This document shows positions 62,845-64,000 of a DNA stretch of 64,000 nucleotides, one piece after another (the stretch's first letter is position 1; the number at the start of each line of letters is the position of its first letter). The notes beneath the pieces are model-generated. The model saw nothing but the letters and a program-made list of their open reading frames with translations, did not search any database and was not told where the DNA came from. Both the position numbers and the translations under genes were made by a program. Origin of the DNA: Cystobacter ferrugineus (GTDB lineage: Bacteria > Myxococcota > Myxococcia > Myxococcales > Myxococcaceae); the NCBI RefSeq assembly GCF_001887355.1, contig NZ_MPIN01000014.1, forward strand, positions 1 through 64,000. The letters are read 5' to 3'.

Positions 62845-63696
62845 TCACCCGAACCAGCGTCCCGACTCGGGGGCGAAGATGCGCAGTTTGTCCCGCAACG
62901 GCTCGGGCACCTGTGCCCGGAGGACGGCGTGCACCTCGGCGGGGCTGTAGGCCTGGCTGAAGTGCATCAACACCAGGGACTCGTTCTGGAAGCGCTCCGC
63001 CCGCGCGCGAATTTCCTCGAAGTGGATGTGCGAGCGCTCCTGGGCATCCCCCACCGTGCGCTTGCCGTCGAGGAACGTGCACTCGAGGATGAGCACCCGG
63101 CTGTCGAGCACCTCGGGAGACGTCTCCAGCACCCGCGAGAGCGTGTCGGTGGCGTAGGCCAGCTCCAGCCGCTCCACCTCGTGGAACAGGTCCGCGCCCG
63201 CCTTGCGCCCCCGGGCGATCTCCTCCGGGGGCAGGTGCTGGTGCTCGGGCTTGAGCTTCGAGACGCGGCGGAAGAACTGATAGCCGAGCGAGGGCACCGG
63301 ATGGTGCGTGCGGAAGGCGCGCACCCACAGGCCATGTCCCAAGTGAGCCGTGTCCCCCGGGAGCATCGGCACGGTCTCCACGTCCAGGGGGGCGCGCAGC
63401 AGCCGGCCCTGCACCGCGAGCGTCTCGCGCAGGGGCGCTTCGATCTCCGCGGGGAGGAACACGCGCGGGGGCGAGTCCTTGCCGATGAGACAGCGGATAC
63501 CGAGCAGCGAGCCCAGGGCACTCGCGTGGTCGGAGTGACCATGGCTCAGGAAGATGCGATCCGTGCCCGCGAAGGAGCGGATGGGCACCCCCGCGTCGAG
63601 CACCACGCCCAGCTCCGGCACCTGCAGCGACGTGTACACGCCGCCCACGGAGATGCCTCGAATCGTGTAGGGCCCCGCGCTGACCTCGGTGAGCAT
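62845..63696 (-). CDS. RNase Z-like metallo-beta-lactamase hydrolase
   Basis: This 283-residue protein has the metal motif HGHSDH, a later HHPVPSLGY, YATDT and HFSQAYSP, a pattern close to RNase Z/ElaC-like proteins. The exosite arm typical of tRNase Z is not evident. It might cut tRNA 3' trailers, but other small phosphodiesters are possible. ATG 63696 begins the conserved fold. The partial gene at the right edge lies 54 bases upstream on the same strand and may be cotranscribed. Confidence 0.7.
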   Translation of the reverse strand: MLTEVSAGPYTIRGISVGGVYTSLQVPELGVVLDAGVPIRSFAGTDRIFLSHGHSDHASALGSLLGIRCLIGKDSPPRVFLPAEIEAPLRETLAVQGRLLRAPLDVETVPMLPGDTAHLGHGLWVRAFRTHHPVPSLGYQFFRRVSKLKPEHQHLPPEEIARGRKAGADLFHEVERLELAYATDTLSRVLETSPEVLDSRVLILECTFLDGKRTVGDAQERSHIHFEEIRARAERFQNESLVLMHFSQAYSPAEVHAVLRAQVPEPLRDKLRIFAPESGRWFG

Positions 63697-63750
63697 TCCC
63701 GGCAGGTTAACCGAGCCCCAACCGTCCACGGAACTGGAGCAAGCCCCGTG

Positions 63751-64000
63751 TCAGCGCGAGCCCATGTGCCGGGCGATGAGCGCCTCCGCCTCGGCGGGGT
63801 GGCGCTTGCACTCGAGCAGCGCGCGGAGCACGAGCGGCACGACGATCGTCGCATCCGACTCGATGACGAACATGGGCGTGGTCTCGGTGAGCTTGTCCCA
63901 GGTGATCTTCTCGTTGGGCGTGGCGCCGGAGTACGAGCCGTACGAGGTCGTCGAGTCGCTGATCTGGCAGAAGTACGCCCACGGCTTCACCGGCTGGGCG
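63751..64000 (-). CDS. Deoxyhypusine-synthase-like protein, C-terminal part
   Basis: Only the last 80 or so residues are in the window. They contain WAYFCQISDSTTSYGSYSGA, then the catalytic-lysine region NEKITWDK and ESDATIVVPLVLRALL, matching the C-terminus of deoxyhypusine-synthase-family enzymes. In bacteria such proteins have been linked to polyamine (homospermidine-type) chemistry rather than eIF5A. The lysine of the WxK motif is kept, so it may be active. The start lies beyond the right edge. Confidence 0.7.
   Translation of the reverse strand, partial: AQPVKPWAYFCQISDSTTSYGSYSGATPNEKITWDKLTETTPMFVIESDATIVVPLVLRALLECKRHPAEAEALIARHMGSR

Noticed and set aside
59826-62960. A 1044-codon open frame on the plus strand antisense to the glycosyltransferase and ddl genes
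   Set aside because: Its translation is dominated by Gln, His, Arg, Gly and Leu with no motif, typical of the antisense frame of GC-rich genes. The minus-strand genes carry full catalytic motifs.

Overview
The window comes from a very GC-rich genome with densely packed, often overlapping genes and frequent GTG and TTG starts. The gene content points to a myxobacterium, probably of the Cystobacterineae. Indicators are a Ser/Thr kinase of the HRDxSPQN type with a PEGA tail, a GltJ/AgmX-like zinc-ribbon/GYF/TonB-type protein, a FYDLN-acid protein, many lipoproteins and a secreted beta-gamma-crystallin-like protein. This is inference from gene families; no 16S rRNA gene is present.

Layout. 1-0.8 kb is a decayed patch: the end of an IS1380-family element inserted in an FAD-dependent monooxygenase gene, next to a 5'-truncated PhzF remnant. 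0.9-6.5 kb holds a crystallin-like lipoprotein, two unknown membrane proteins, an APH-fold kinase, an aldo/keto reductase and an unknown protein. 6.6-11.3 kb is a run of five coupled or nearly coupled genes: two nucleotidyltransferases of the COG3541 type, then DUF2157, DUF4401 and GDYXXLXY proteins. 11.3-18.8 kb carries a methyltransferase, a ZIP transporter, an MscS channel, a lone receiver, a tetrahaem lipoprotein and a LysM lytic transglycosylase. 18.9-30.6 kb, all on the minus strand, has an AAA+ ATPase with a PEGA kinase, a four-gene ABC operon and a PspA operon.

30.8-52.3 kb contains most of the metabolic genes. Thymidine phosphorylase, PilZ, cytidine deaminase and a YfhO-type protein form one coupled operon, divergent from a nucleoside-type ABC transporter. 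A second operon has deoC, a DksA-like protein, a PGM2-type phosphomutase and an outer-membrane protein. It is divergent from two exported ComEC-type metallo-beta-lactamase lipoproteins and a DUF3006 protein. Together these could take extracellular DNA to imported nucleosides and on to central metabolism, which would suit a predatory bacterium.

52.3-64 kb contains the RNase P RNA gene, a probably foreign nucleotidyltransferase pair with a frameshift, ftsY, an M1 peptidase, a rhomboid protease, a PEGA protein, a membrane glycosyltransferase with a clear sigma70-type promoter, a D-Ala-D-Ala ligase, an RNase Z-like hydrolase and a partial deoxyhypusine-synthase-like gene at the edge. I found no tRNA or rRNA genes, CRISPR arrays or prophage genes.
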